A DNA stretch of 64,000 nucleotides, taken from contig NZ_JASTLB010000001.1 of assembly GCF_030499535.1 (NCBI RefSeq), forward strand, positions 4,464,001-4,528,000, read 5' to 3'. How positions within the stretch are numbered: position 1 is the stretch's first letter; every line of letters starts with the position of its first letter. Source of the stretch: Streptomyces sp. TG1A-8. Its GTDB lineage: Bacteria > Actinomycetota > Actinomycetes > Streptomycetales > Streptomycetaceae. Of the stretch, positions 9,231 to 17,986 are shown one piece after another. The notes below the pieces were generated by a model. It was not told where the DNA came from and did no database searches. It was given only the letters and a program-made list of their open reading frames with translations. The position numbers were made by a program, and so were the translations under genes.

Positions 9231-10640
9231 GTGAGCCGTATCGAAGCGCCCCCCGACGCGGCGACGGCGGAAGCCGGCCGCCTCACCGCCCGCCTCCTGG
9301 CCGGCCTGCCGCCCGAGGCCGTGGTGACCGACCCCGACGTCACGGCCTCCTACGCCCACGACATGGCGAGCTTCTGCCCGTCCGGCGCCCCGGCCGTGGT
9401 CGTCCTGCCGCGCACCGTCGAGCAGGTCCAGCACGTCATGCGCACCGCCACCGAACTGCGCGTGCCGGTGGTGCCGCAGGGCGCCCGCACCGGCCTGTCC
9501 GGCGGCGCCAACGCCACCGACGGCTGCATCGTGCTGTCCCTCACCCGGATGGACCGCATCCTGGAGATCAGCCCCGTCGACCGGATCGCCGTGGTCGAAC
9601 CCGGCGTCGTCAACGCCGCCCTCGCCCGTGCGGTCGGGGAACACGGCCTGTACTACCCGCCGGACCCCTCCAGCTGGGAGACGTGCACGATCGGCGGCAA
9701 CATCGGCACGGCGTCGGGCGGCCTGTGCTGCGTGAAGTACGGCGTCACCGCCGAGTACATCCTCGGCCTGGACGTCGTCCTCGCCGACGGCCGCCTGATG
9801 TCCACCGGCCGCCGCACCGCGAAGGGCGTGGCGGGCTACGACCTCACCCGTCTGTTCGTCGGCTCCGAGGGCTCGCTCGGCATCGTCGTCCGGGCCGTCC
9901 TGGCGCTCAGGCCCAAGCCGCCCCGGCAGCTCGTGCTGGCCGCCGAGTTCCCCTCCGCCACCGCCGCCTGCGACGCGGTGTGCCGGATCATGGCCGGCGG
10001 CCACGTGCCCTCCCTCCTCGAACTGATGGACCGTACGACCGTCAGGGCGGTCAACGACCTCGCCCGCATGGGCCTGCCCGAGACCACCGAGGCGCTGCTG
10101 CTGGCCGCCTTCGACACCCCGGACCCGGCCGCCGACCTCGCCGCCGTCGGCGCGCTGTGCGAGGACGCCGGCGCCACCGGGGTGGTGCCGGCCGAGGACG
10201 CCGCCGAGTCCGAGATGCTGCTGCAGGCGCGGCGGCTCTCGCTGACCGCGCTGGAGGCGGTCAAGGGCACGACGATGATCGACGACGTGTGCGTGCCCCG
10301 CTCCCGGCTCGGCGCGATGCTCGACGGCGTCGAGCGCATCGCCGCCAAGTACGCGCTGACCATCGGCGTGTGCGCGCACGCCGGGGACGGCAACACGCAC
10401 CCCACCGTCTGCTTCGACGCCCGCGACCCCGACGAGTCCCGGCGGGCCCGCGAGTCCTTCGACGAGATCATGGCCCTCGGCCTCGACCTCGGCGGGACCA
10501 TCACGGGCGAGCACGGCGTCGGCGTGCTGAAGAAGGAGTGGCTGGCCCGGGAGCTCGGCCCGGTGGGGGTGGAGATGCAGCGGGCGGTGAAACAGGTCTT
10601 CGACCCGCTGGGCATCCTCAACCCCGGCAAGCTGTTCTGA
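9231..10640 (+). CDS. FAD-linked oxidase, glycolate oxidase GlcD / D-2-hydroxyacid dehydrogenase family
   Basis: 469 residues from GTG 9231 (GTG 9225 would add two). The N-terminal FAD PCMH domain shows PVVPQGARTGLSGGANATDG, PPDPSSWETCTIGGNIGTAS, GGLCCVKYGVTAEYILGLDV and the FVGSEGSLGIVV loop. The C-terminal GlcD-type cap carries the metal/substrate His motif CAHAGDGNTHP and the TGEHGVGVLKK signature, ending with FDPLGILNPGKLF. Such enzymes oxidise D-lactate, glycolate or related 2-hydroxyacids and pass electrons to a carrier; the exact substrate is not readable. It ends 7 bp from the convergent ssgG gene. Confidence 0.92.
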   Translation: MSRIEAPPDAATAEAGRLTARLLAGLPPEAVVTDPDVTASYAHDMASFCPSGAPAVVVLPRTVEQVQHVMRTATELRVPVVPQGARTGLSGGANATDGCIVLSLTRMDRILEISPVDRIAVVEPGVVNAALARAVGEHGLYYPPDPSSWETCTIGGNIGTASGGLCCVKYGVTAEYILGLDVVLADGRLMSTGRRTAKGVAGYDLTRLFVGSEGSLGIVVRAVLALRPKPPRQLVLAAEFPSATAACDAVCRIMAGGHVPSLLELMDRTTVRAVNDLARMGLPETTEALLLAAFDTPDPAADLAAVGALCEDAGATGVVPAEDAAESEMLLQARRLSLTALEAVKGTTMIDDVCVPRSRLGAMLDGVERIAAKYALTIGVCAHAGDGNTHPTVCFDARDPDESRRARESFDEIMALGLDLGGTITGEHGVGVLKKEWLARELGPVGVEMQRAVKQVFDPLGILNPGKLF

Positions 10641-10647
10641 CCCGCCC

Positions 10648-11061
10648 TCACCGGGCGAGCAGCCGGTCCAGCGCCCGGTCGAGGTCCGGCTGCCCGCCCT
10701 CGGTGCCCGGCGGCACCGCCCGCAGCGTCCGCTCCAGCCAGGCGCGCACCGGGGCGGAGGGCGCCTCCAGCAGCGCGTCGCCCTCCGGGGAGCCGAGCGC
10801 GATCAACACGACGGCGCGCCCGTCGGCCTTCGCCGGCCACACCCGCACGTCCCCGGCCCCGCACGGCCGGAACACACCCTCCACCAGCAGTTCCCGGGCG
10901 AACGTCCAGTGCACGGGCTGCTCGGAGCCGACGTGGAAGTCGATGTGCACGGCGTAGGGGTCGTCCCGGCGGTAGCCGAGCCGGGCCGGGACCGGGACGC
11001 TCCGCCCGGACGGCGTGACGAGTTTCAGCTCCAGCTCCCGCTCCACCACGGTGTGACGCAC
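10648..11061 (-). CDS. ssgG: SsgA-like protein (SALP), probably SsgG
   Basis: 137 residues. The SALP domain is recognisable: an amphipathic start (VERELELKLVTPSGRSVPVP), then YRRDDPYAVHIDFHVGSEQPVHWTFARELLVEGVFRPCGAGDVRVWP and DGRAVVLIALGSPEGDALLE. SALPs occur only in morphologically complex actinobacteria and direct septum placement, cell-wall remodelling and spore maturation. The symbol is given because, from memory, the SALP in this chromosomal neighbourhood of S. coelicolor is SsgG, linked to septum localisation; orthology was not tested. GTG start. Confidence 0.82.
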   Translation of the reverse strand: MRHTVVERELELKLVTPSGRSVPVPARLGYRRDDPYAVHIDFHVGSEQPVHWTFARELLVEGVFRPCGAGDVRVWPAKADGRAVVLIALGSPEGDALLEAPSAPVRAWLERTLRAVPPGTEGGQPDLDRALDRLLAR

Positions 11062-11297
11062 GGCCTCTTGTTTCCTTCCGGACCGGGGCCGCTCGGATCG
11101 GGCCCGTGCCGGGGGAGAGGGAGCGGGGGCGCGGCCGTTACGCGGGTTCCGGGAGGTTTTCCGGCCGGGCGGCGGGACCGGGGCGCGGCGTTGCCCGGAA
11201 AGGGGTGAGGTCCGGCGGGAGTGGCCGTGTGGCATGCCCGGGTCTGATAGATGTGGAGGCTCCCACCCCACCTCCGAGCAGATACGGGACGACGGAC

Positions 11298-12938
11298 ATG
11301 AGCGCCCCAACCCCGGCCCCCGGTGACGACAGGCCCCGCGAGGGCTACTACCCGGACCCGTCCATCCCCGGCTACGTCCGGTACTGGAACGGCGCCTCCT
11401 GGGTGCCGGGCACCAGCCGGCCGGCGCCGAGGGACGGTGAACCGCTCGCCCCGCCGCCCGGTGCCCGCCCGGCCGCACCGGCCGTGGAGGAGACGGGCCC
11501 GCACTTCTTCGACGAGGACCCGCCGGAGTGGGGCGCCGCCGAGGGGGCCGGCGGGCCGGGTCCCGCCGACGGCCGCGGTGCCTGGGGCACCGGGCAGGAG
11601 GACTCCGCCGACCCCCCGTCCCAGCCGTCCGGCCACGCCGCCCACACCGACGGCACGGCCTCCATCCCGCCCGCGGAGGGCCCCACCCCCGACGCCGGCG
11701 GCACCTTCATCTTCCGCCGCCCCACCCCGGGGCCCGCGGCCCTGCAGGACCCCAGCACGATGACCTTCCGCGCGGTCCCGGGACACCACCGGCCCACCCC
11801 GGCGGGAGCCTTCGGCCAGGGTGCGGGGGGCCCTTCGGGCACGCCCGGCCCCGGGGCCCCGGCCTTCGGGGCGGGCCCGGCGGGCGACGGGTCCGGTGCG
11901 GCGGGCCAGGGGGCACGGGCGCCGGGGGCGGGCGCCGCGAACCCGCCGGGTGCGCCCGGCGCCGGGGGAGCGGTCCCGGGGGGCTTCGGCGCGGCCGGTG
12001 CGGCTCACGGTGCGGCGGGCGGTGGTGGGTACGGCCCGGGCGGGACCGGTGCGGGGGCCTTCGGCGGGCCCGGTGCGCAGCCCGGCCCGCCCGCGGGCGG
12101 CGGCTTCGGTGCCGGGAAGGCCGCCGCCGCCCGGGCCGCCGGCGCCCAGGCACCGCCGCCGCCCCAGCCCCGGGCGGCTTCCCCCGCCGCCACGGCTCCC
12201 CCGGTGCCCCCGCAGGCCGGTCCCCCGCACGCCGGCCCCCTCCCCGCCACCCCCGACACCCCCGCCGCCTACGCCGGCCCCCCGCAAGGCGTCCCCGCCG
12301 CCCCCGCCACGCCCATGACCTCCGGGCCGGGTGGCGGGCAGGCCTCGTGGGCGCAGCAGGTGCACCGGCTGGCCGGGGGTGCGGACGAACATCCCGTGGC
12401 GCCGTGGAAGCCACCGGTGGAGGACCTGTTCCAGGCCGTCGCCCGCCGGCAGGCGGCCGCCCGCCCCGCCGGCCTCGGCAGGCGGTTCGCCGCCCGTCTG
12501 ATCGACAGCCTGGCCGTCGGCGCGGTCACCGCCGCCGCCGCGGTCCCGCTCGGCACCCGGGCCGCCGACCACCTCCAGCACAAGATCGAGGAAGCCAGGC
12601 TGTCCGGCCGTACCGTCACCGTCTGGCTGCTCGACGGCACGACCGGCACCTCCCTCGGCATCGTCCTCGCCGTCCTCCTCGTGTCCGGCGTCGTGTACGA
12701 GGTGCTGCCCACCACCAGGTGGGGCCGCACCCTCGGCAAGAAGCTGTGCGGCGTGGAGGTGCGGGACATCGAGGCGCACGAACCCCCGGCGTTCGGCGCC
12801 GCCCTGCGCCGCTGGCTGGTGTACAGCGTGCCGGGCCTGCTCGGCATCGGGATCGTCGGTGTCCTGTGGTGCCTGTTCGACCGGCCCTGGCGCCAGTGCT
12901 GGCACGACAAGGCGGCCCACACCTTCGTCGCGGCCTGA
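11298..12938 (+). CDS. RDD-family membrane protein with N-terminal DUF2510 domain
   Basis: 546 residues. Residues about 15-40 (GYYPDPSIPGYVRYWNGASW) are a DUF2510 motif, a short Trp-containing module common in actinobacterial membrane proteins. A low-complexity Gly/Ala/Pro region follows (about residues 45-370). The C-terminal 160 residues form the RDD domain: LGRRFAARLIDSLAVGAV with its RxxD core, then two more hydrophobic segments, TRWGRTLGKKLCGVEV and a final Trp-rich WHDKAAHTFV. RDD proteins are small integral membrane proteins; some are implicated in Na+/H+ exchange. A second, shorter RDD gene follows on the same strand, probably co-transcribed. Confidence 0.88.
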   Translation: MSAPTPAPGDDRPREGYYPDPSIPGYVRYWNGASWVPGTSRPAPRDGEPLAPPPGARPAAPAVEETGPHFFDEDPPEWGAAEGAGGPGPADGRGAWGTGQEDSADPPSQPSGHAAHTDGTASIPPAEGPTPDAGGTFIFRRPTPGPAALQDPSTMTFRAVPGHHRPTPAGAFGQGAGGPSGTPGPGAPAFGAGPAGDGSGAAGQGARAPGAGAANPPGAPGAGGAVPGGFGAAGAAHGAAGGGGYGPGGTGAGAFGGPGAQPGPPAGGGFGAGKAAAARAAGAQAPPPPQPRAASPAATAPPVPPQAGPPHAGPLPATPDTPAAYAGPPQGVPAAPATPMTSGPGGGQASWAQQVHRLAGGADEHPVAPWKPPVEDLFQAVARRQAAARPAGLGRRFAARLIDSLAVGAVTAAAAVPLGTRAADHLQHKIEEARLSGRTVTVWLLDGTTGTSLGIVLAVLLVSGVVYEVLPTTRWGRTLGKKLCGVEVRDIEAHEPPAFGAALRRWLVYSVPGLLGIGIVGVLWCLFDRPWRQCWHDKAAHTFVAA

Positions 12939-13025
12939 CCGCACGCCACCGGGAGCGCCGCGGCCCGTACCCCGTACGGCCACCCGCCGGATGCGGAGCG
13001 GAAGCGTTCGCGGTCCACTCGGGCC

Positions 13026-13745
13026 ATGAGCAGCGAACCGCCCCCCGGCTCCGGACAGCCACCCGAGGACGACCCGTTCAGGAAGCGGCCCGGGCCCGGC
13101 CCGGGGCCGGACTCGCCGTACGACACCCCGTACGGCGCCCGGCAGCCCCCGCCCCACGGCGGCGACCCCCGTGGCGGGGACCCGTACGGGGGCGGCGGGG
13201 ACCCCTACGGAGGCGGCGCGGGCCCCTACGGAGGCGGCGGGGGGTACGGGGCGGGCGGCCCCTACGGGGGCGGGGGCCCGGCCGACCCCCTCGCCGGCAT
13301 GCCCCCGCTCGCCGACAGCGGCAGGCGCACGCTCGCCCGCGTCATCGACATGATCCTCGTCGGTGTCGTCGTCTGGCTGCTCACCTGGGCGCTCGGGGTC
13401 CGCGAGTACCGGATGGAGGGGAACGGGATCGAGGTCGGCAGATCCCTCGCGCAGTCCGTCGTCGCCGCCGTCCTCTACGTCGCCTACGACACCTTCACGA
13501 TCTCCAGGACGGGGCAGACCCTCGGCAAGAAGTGGCTCGGCATGCGGGTGGCCATGCTCGACCACGGCGCCACCCCCTCCGCGCGGAGCGCCCTCGTCCG
13601 CTCCCTGGTGCTCTGGCTGCCGTTCGCCTTCTGCTGCGCCTGCGTCTGGACGGTGATCTGCGGTGGCTGGAGCTTCTTCGACAAGCCGTTCAAACAGGGC
13701 CTGCACGACAAGGCGGCCAGGACGGTGGTGGTCAGCACCCGTTGA
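13026..13745 (+). CDS. RDD-family membrane protein with Gly/Tyr/Pro-rich N-terminus
   Basis: 239 residues. Residues about 45-88 are repeats of DPYGGG/GPYGGG, a disordered, possibly phase-separating segment. The RDD domain follows: RRTLARVIDMILVGVVVWLL, AQSVVAAVLYVAYDTFTISRT, GQTLGKKWLGMRVAML and a last hydrophobic segment with Cys residues (FCCACVWTVICGGWSFFD), ending GLHDKAARTVVV. It lies 87 bp downstream of the larger RDD gene in the same direction and is followed by a strong terminator. Transport role is only inferred. Confidence 0.9.
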   Translation: MSSEPPPGSGQPPEDDPFRKRPGPGPGPDSPYDTPYGARQPPPHGGDPRGGDPYGGGGDPYGGGAGPYGGGGGYGAGGPYGGGGPADPLAGMPPLADSGRRTLARVIDMILVGVVVWLLTWALGVREYRMEGNGIEVGRSLAQSVVAAVLYVAYDTFTISRTGQTLGKKWLGMRVAMLDHGATPSARSALVRSLVLWLPFAFCCACVWTVICGGWSFFDKPFKQGLHDKAARTVVVSTR

Positions 13746-13757
13746 ATGGGGCGTTCA

Positions 13758-13803
13758 CACGACGGCGGCTCCCGTGCGCGGCACGGGAGCCGCCGTCGTC
13801 GTG
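13758..13803. terminator. Strong bidirectional terminator hairpin
   Basis: Between convergent genes, CACGACGGCGGCTCCCGTGC is followed by a GCG loop and its complement (with one extra GTC triplet), forming a roughly 20-bp stem. No T-run, as is usual in Streptomyces. Confidence 0.85.
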
Positions 13804-13820
13804 TGCGGACGCGGAGCCGG

Positions 13821-14111
13821 TCAGGGCGCCCCGCGCTCCCGGTCCGGTTCGGCCGCGGACGCGGCGGCCACGGGGTGCCGCCGCGCGGACCGCCGCTCCC
13901 CGTCCGGTGCGGTCCCGTCCGGCGACCCGGCCGCGTGCGGCCGGGGCAGGGGCGCCGTCATGGCGACCAGCAGGCCCAGCGCCAGCGCGGCGAGGGCGAT
14001 GACGGCGACCCCGAGGCCCGAACCCGTCCGGGACAGCAGCAGCATGGCGAGCGTCGAGAGGATCACGGTGCACGAACCGTAGGCGAGCTGTGCGGCAGTC
14101 GGACGAGGCAT
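13821..14111 (-). CDS. Small two-TM membrane protein, hypothetical
   Basis: 96 residues from ATG 14111, with a good GAGGA Shine-Dalgarno upstream on the minus strand. Two hydrophobic segments (about residues 11-27 and 33-53, SGLGVAVIALAALALGLLVAM) are followed by a charged, Arg/Asp/Pro-rich cytoplasmic tail. It is convergent with the RDD genes and divergent from the metalloprotease gene, sharing a 358-bp regulatory gap with it. Function unknown. Confidence 0.75.
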   Translation of the reverse strand: MPRPTAAQLAYGSCTVILSTLAMLLLSRTGSGLGVAVIALAALALGLLVAMTAPLPRPHAAGSPDGTAPDGERRSARRHPVAAASAAEPDRERGAP

Positions 14112-14469
14112 GGCAATCGTGTCCTCGGAAAGTGGAGGGGGTGCCTTCGACTCTATTCGTCCGCATGCCCGAGCGGGGTGCGGGGCAAGCCGGTCCTGGC
14201 CGGCGGTGCCGGTGCACGGGGGGCGCACGGGTTCACGGGTCCGGCAAGCGGACGGTGCCACGCGCCCGTTGCCGTCACGCCGGACGTTCGTAAAGCGGAC
14301 TTCAACTCCACATAGTGCACTTGTCCTGCTCAAGTCAAGGTCTGTCTTTTCTTCTAAACCTCTAGTCAAATGTCGTCACTTGACTACACGCGTTGATCAA
14401 GCGCGCACGGATCCCTCCATGTGACTCAGGATCCCCTGTCCGTGTGCGCGGCGCGGGGGAGGATCTCAA
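14112..14469. promoter_or_regulatory. Divergent intergenic region with an A/T-rich promoter zone and inverted repeat
   Basis: 358 bp. The segment 14325-14400 is unusually A/T-rich for this genome and holds a 7-bp-arm inverted repeat, TAGTCAA (14363-14369) and TTGACTA (14380-14386), plus a separate CAAGTCAAG just upstream (about 14331-14339). These lie about 90-140 bp before the metalloprotease start, so they probably control that gene. A GGGGAGGA ribosome-binding site precedes GTG 14470. Confidence 0.6.
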
Positions 14470-16824
14470 GTGACCAGCAGACCCTGGACGTTCAGAGCCG
14501 CCGCCATCGGTGTGGCGCTCGCAGCGGCCTCCGCCGGCTTCACGACCTTTGCGGTCGCCGAGGCGAGCACCGCGGCCCCGTCCACCGCCGTGAACCGGCA
14601 CGACCCGGCACCGGTGAAGCAACAGGGCCACGACCTCGACGGCCCGCTGAGCAAGACGCAGGACGCGCAGCGCCAAGAGGCCCTGAACCAGCTCATATCG
14701 GGCAAGGTCAAGGCCGAGGACCGCAACGGTTCGAAGGTCGTCCAGCTCAAGAGCAGGAAGGGCGACAGCAAGTACGTCGAGCTGAGCCGGGAGAAGACCG
14801 ACAGGATCTTCACCATCCTGGTCGAGTTCGGCAGCCAGACGGACCCCGAGTTCGGCGGCACCGCCGGCCCGGCGCACAACCAGATCGCCCAGCCGGACCG
14901 CGAGCAGGACAACAGCACGGCCTGGCAGGAGGACTACGACCAGCAGCACTACCAGGACCTCTACTTCGGCACCGGCAAGGACACCGAGTCGCTGAAGAAG
15001 TATTACGAGAAGCAGTCCTCGGGCCGCTACTCGGTCGACGGCGAGGTCACGGACTGGGTCAAGGTCCCCTACAACGAGGCCCGTTACGGCAACAACGCGT
15101 GCGGATCCACCAACTGCCCGAGCGTGTGGAACGTCGTCAGCGACGGTCTGAACGCCTGGGTCGCCGAGCAGAAGGCGGCCGGCAAGTCCGACGCCGACAT
15201 CAAGGCGGACCTGGCCCAGTACGACCAGTGGGACCGCTACGACTTCGACGGCGACGGCGACTTCAACGAGCCCGACGGCTACGTCGACCACTTCCAGATC
15301 GTGCACGCCGGTGAGGACGAGTCCGCGGGCGGCGGCGGCCAGGGCACCGACGCCATCTGGGCGCACCGCTGGTACGCCTTCGGCACCGACGCCGGCGCCA
15401 CCGGTCCCGACCGCAACAAGCTCGGCGGGGCGCAGGTCGGCGACACCGGTGTCTGGGTCGGCGACTACACCATCCAGCCGGAGAACGGCGGCCTCGGCGT
15501 CTTCGCCCACGAGTACGGCCACGACCTCGGCCTGCCGGACGAGTACGACACCAACGGCGGCGACAACTCCACCGGTTTCTGGACGCTGATGTCCTCCGGT
15601 TCCTGGCTGGGCACCGGCAAGGAGGCCATCGGCGACCTGCCCGGCGACCTGAACGCCTGGGACAAGCTGCAGCTGGGCTGGCTGAACTACGACACCGCCA
15701 AGGCGGGCGTCTCCTCCTGGCACAAGCTGGGCGTGGCCGAGTACAACACCAAGCACCGCCAGGCGGTCGTGGTCTCGCTGCCGGACAAGGCGGTCAAGAC
15801 CGAGATCGTCACCCCGGCCGAGGGTTCGGCCCAGTGGTGGAGCGGCAGCGGTGACAACCTCAAGAACACGCTGACCCGTCCCGTCGACCTGACCGGCACG
15901 TCCTCGGCCGCGCTGAGCCTGGACGGCTGGTACGACATCGAGTCGGGCTACGACTACCTCTACACCGAGGTGTCCACCGACGGCGGTGCCAACTGGACCG
16001 CGCTGGACGGCACGGTGGACGGCCAGGCCATCCCGCGCGACGGCAGCGGCAAGCCGGCCCTGACCGGCACGGTCGACGGCTACACGAAGCTGTCGTACTC
16101 CCTGGACGCCTACGCGGGCCAGAAGGTCCAGCTGCGCTTCCGCTACCAGACCGACGGCGGCGTGGCGCTCAAGGGTTTCGCGGCCGACGAAATCACGGTG
16201 ACGGCGGACGGCGCGCCGGTGTTCTCCGACAATGCCGAGGCGGCCGACGCCGCCTGGACCGCCGCCGGCTTCTCGCGCATCGGCGCGTCCTTCACCAAGG
16301 ACTACGCGCAGTACTACCTCGCCGAGAACCGTCAGTACGTCTCGTACGACAAGACCCTGAAGACGGGTCCGTACAACTTCGGCTTCGCCAGCCGTCCGGA
16401 CTGGGTCGAGCACTACGCGTACCAGAACGGCCTGTTGATCTGGAAGTGGGACACCTCCCAGGCGGACAACAACACCAATGCCGGTGACCACCCCGGCACC
16501 GGTCAGATCCTTCCGGTCGACGCGCATTGGAAGGCGCTGAAGTGGTCCGACGGCACGCTGATGCGCAACCGCATGCAGGCCTTCGACTCGACGTTCAGCC
16601 TGGATGCCACGGACGCGATCACGCTGCACAAGGCCGACAAGGCGACCCAGATCGGTTCGCAGAAGGGGGTGCCGGTCTTCAACGACCACACCAGCACCTA
16701 CTACGACCCGCAGAACCCGACCGGCGGTGTGAAGGTCATTGACACCAACACCAAGATCAGGATCACGGATCAGGCCAAGGACGGCTCCATCCTGGAGCTG
16801 GAGGTCGGCCCCGCGGTGAAGTAG
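14470..16824 (+). CDS. Secreted M6-family metalloprotease (immune inhibitor A type)
   Basis: 784 residues, GTG start with GGGGAGGA upstream. Residues 1-31 form a signal peptide (basic start, hydrophobic AAAIGVALAAASAGFTTFAVA, then AEA). A propeptide-like region runs to about residue 110. The zinc site HEYGHDLGLPDEYD starts at residue 347 and fits HExxHxxGxxD, with a downstream Met turn (WTLMSSGSW). Calcium-binding-like DFDGDGDFNEPDG lies at 258-270. The C-terminal half has Tyr/Trp-rich beta domains with immune inhibitor A character (RYQTDGGVALKGFAADEITV). Related Bacillus proteases degrade host antimicrobial peptides; in a soil mycelial organism it is more likely a developmentally controlled extracellular protease. 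Confidence 0.95.
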   Translation: MTSRPWTFRAAAIGVALAAASAGFTTFAVAEASTAAPSTAVNRHDPAPVKQQGHDLDGPLSKTQDAQRQEALNQLISGKVKAEDRNGSKVVQLKSRKGDSKYVELSREKTDRIFTILVEFGSQTDPEFGGTAGPAHNQIAQPDREQDNSTAWQEDYDQQHYQDLYFGTGKDTESLKKYYEKQSSGRYSVDGEVTDWVKVPYNEARYGNNACGSTNCPSVWNVVSDGLNAWVAEQKAAGKSDADIKADLAQYDQWDRYDFDGDGDFNEPDGYVDHFQIVHAGEDESAGGGGQGTDAIWAHRWYAFGTDAGATGPDRNKLGGAQVGDTGVWVGDYTIQPENGGLGVFAHEYGHDLGLPDEYDTNGGDNSTGFWTLMSSGSWLGTGKEAIGDLPGDLNAWDKLQLGWLNYDTAKAGVSSWHKLGVAEYNTKHRQAVVVSLPDKAVKTEIVTPAEGSAQWWSGSGDNLKNTLTRPVDLTGTSSAALSLDGWYDIESGYDYLYTEVSTDGGANWTALDGTVDGQAIPRDGSGKPALTGTVDGYTKLSYSLDAYAGQKVQLRFRYQTDGGVALKGFAADEITVTADGAPVFSDNAEAADAAWTAAGFSRIGASFTKDYAQYYLAENRQYVSYDKTLKTGPYNFGFASRPDWVEHYAYQNGLLIWKWDTSQADNNTNAGDHPGTGQILPVDAHWKALKWSDGTLMRNRMQAFDSTFSLDATDAITLHKADKATQIGSQKGVPVFNDHTSTYYDPQNPTGGVKVIDTNTKIRITDQAKDGSILELEVGPAVK

Positions 16825-16850
16825 CGGACATCTCCGCAGGTCAGAAGCGT

Positions 16851-16884
16851 ATCGGCGGCGGCCCCTTGGCGGGTCGCCGCCGAT
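16851..16884. terminator. Rho-independent type hairpin after the metalloprotease gene
   Basis: ATCGGCGGCG (16851-16860) and CGCCGCCGAT (16875-16884) form a perfect 10-bp stem with a 14-nt loop, followed by a modestly T-rich CGTGTTTAGG. Confidence 0.8.
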
Positions 16885-16945
16885 CGTGTTTAGGTGCGTC
16901 CTGTGAACCGCTTATTGACACCGACCGGAACGGGGACGTGACCGC

Positions 16946-17275
16946 ATGGCCGCAGGAGGCTTCTGCAAGCTGCCGAACGGCACCGTCGTGGTGGCGCTCA
17001 ACCTGCCCAGTCCCGCCGCCGACGGCCCCGCCGGGGTGCGTGTGCTGGTGCACGCCCGGAACCGGGCCCGGGCCCTCACCCGCCTGCGCAACCTGGGCCT
17101 GCGTGCGGTCTACCTGCGGGGCAACGCGGCCCCCCCGAGCCCGGACGAGATCACGGCCGTGCTGCACCACCCGGACGGCCTGATATGGCGCACCGCACCC
17201 GATGGCGAAGCCGCCGTCTTCGAGCTGTGGCGCCCGATCCGGGCACTGCTCCGCCAGTCGGCGGTGGTGCGGTAG
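16946..17275 (+). CDS. Hypothetical protein
   Basis: 109 residues. No signal peptide or membrane segment. It alternates strands and basic helices (VRVLVHARNRARALTRLRNL), ending with EAAVFELWRPIRALLRQSAVVR. Codon bias is typical of the neighbours, supporting a real gene. It is convergent with pncA, 25 bp away. I do not recognise the family; a small nucleic-acid-binding or regulatory protein is possible from the Arg content, but this is a guess. Confidence 0.65.
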   Translation: MAAGGFCKLPNGTVVVALNLPSPAADGPAGVRVLVHARNRARALTRLRNLGLRAVYLRGNAAPPSPDEITAVLHHPDGLIWRTAPDGEAAVFELWRPIRALLRQSAVVR

Positions 17276-17300
17276 GCCCGCCGGAGCCCGTGGGTCGGCG

Positions 17301-17894
17301 CTAGTCGCCGACCACCGGCTCGCCCGTGAGCCCCACCCCGGCCCCGCGCAGCTCCTCCAGGGCGCGTTCCGTGGTCCGCGGGGCGACCCCCGCGGTCAGG
17401 TCCAGCAGGACCCGCGTGCGGAACCCCTCCCGGGCGGCGTCCAGCGCGGTGGCGCGCACGCAGTGGTCCGTGGCGATGCCCACCACGTCGACCTCGTCCA
17501 TCCGGCGGGCCCGCAGCCAGTCGGCCAGCCGGACCCCGTTCTCGTCCGTGCCCTCGAAGCCGCTGTACGCCGCCGCGTAGGCGCCCTTGTCGAACACCGC
17601 GTCCACCGCGCCGGAGGCGACGGCCGGGGCGAAGTTCGGGTGGAAGCCCACGCCCTCCGTGCCCGCGACGCAGTGCGCGGGCCAGGTGCGGACGTAGTCG
17701 GGGTCGTCGGCGAAGTGGTCGCCGGGCGCGACGTGGTGGTCGCGGGTGGCCACCACGTGGCGGTAGCCGGTGCCCGCCGCCTGGCCGATCAGCTCGGTGA
17801 TCGCGGCGGCCACGTCCGCACCGCCGGACACCGCGAGGCTGCCCCCCTCGCAGAAGTCGTTCTGCACGTCTACGACGATCAAGGCGCGGCGCAT
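17301..17894 (-). CDS. pncA: Nicotinamidase (isochorismatase-like hydrolase)
   Basis: 197 residues. It deaminates nicotinamide to nicotinate, feeding the NAD+ salvage route. Catalytic triad residues are visible: Asp9 (VVDVQNDF), Lys103 (FDKGAY) and Cys145 (TDHCVRAT); the metal site fits Asp52, His54, His60 and His74 ([18 protein letters not shown]). The downstream partner in the pathway, nicotinate phosphoribosyltransferase, is immediately upstream on the same strand (92 bp gap), so pncB-pncA are probably one transcription unit. Confidence 0.95.
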   Translation of the reverse strand: MRRALIVVDVQNDFCEGGSLAVSGGADVAAAITELIGQAAGTGYRHVVATRDHHVAPGDHFADDPDYVRTWPAHCVAGTEGVGFHPNFAPAVASGAVDAVFDKGAYAAAYSGFEGTDENGVRLADWLRARRMDEVDVVGIATDHCVRATALDAAREGFRTRVLLDLTAGVAPRTTERALEELRGAGVGLTGEPVVGD

Positions 17895-17986
17895 GGTGGG
17901 TGTCCTTCGACGGTGGGGTGGGCGACTGGTCCGGGGAGGTTCGCGGGCGGCGGGGTCGTTCGACGGGACGGACGACCGGTCCCGTC

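Noticed and set aside
14362..16689. A 775-codon minus-strand frame opposite the metalloprotease
   Set aside because: Its Val/Gly/Arg-rich composition is a shadow of the protease gene's codon bias.
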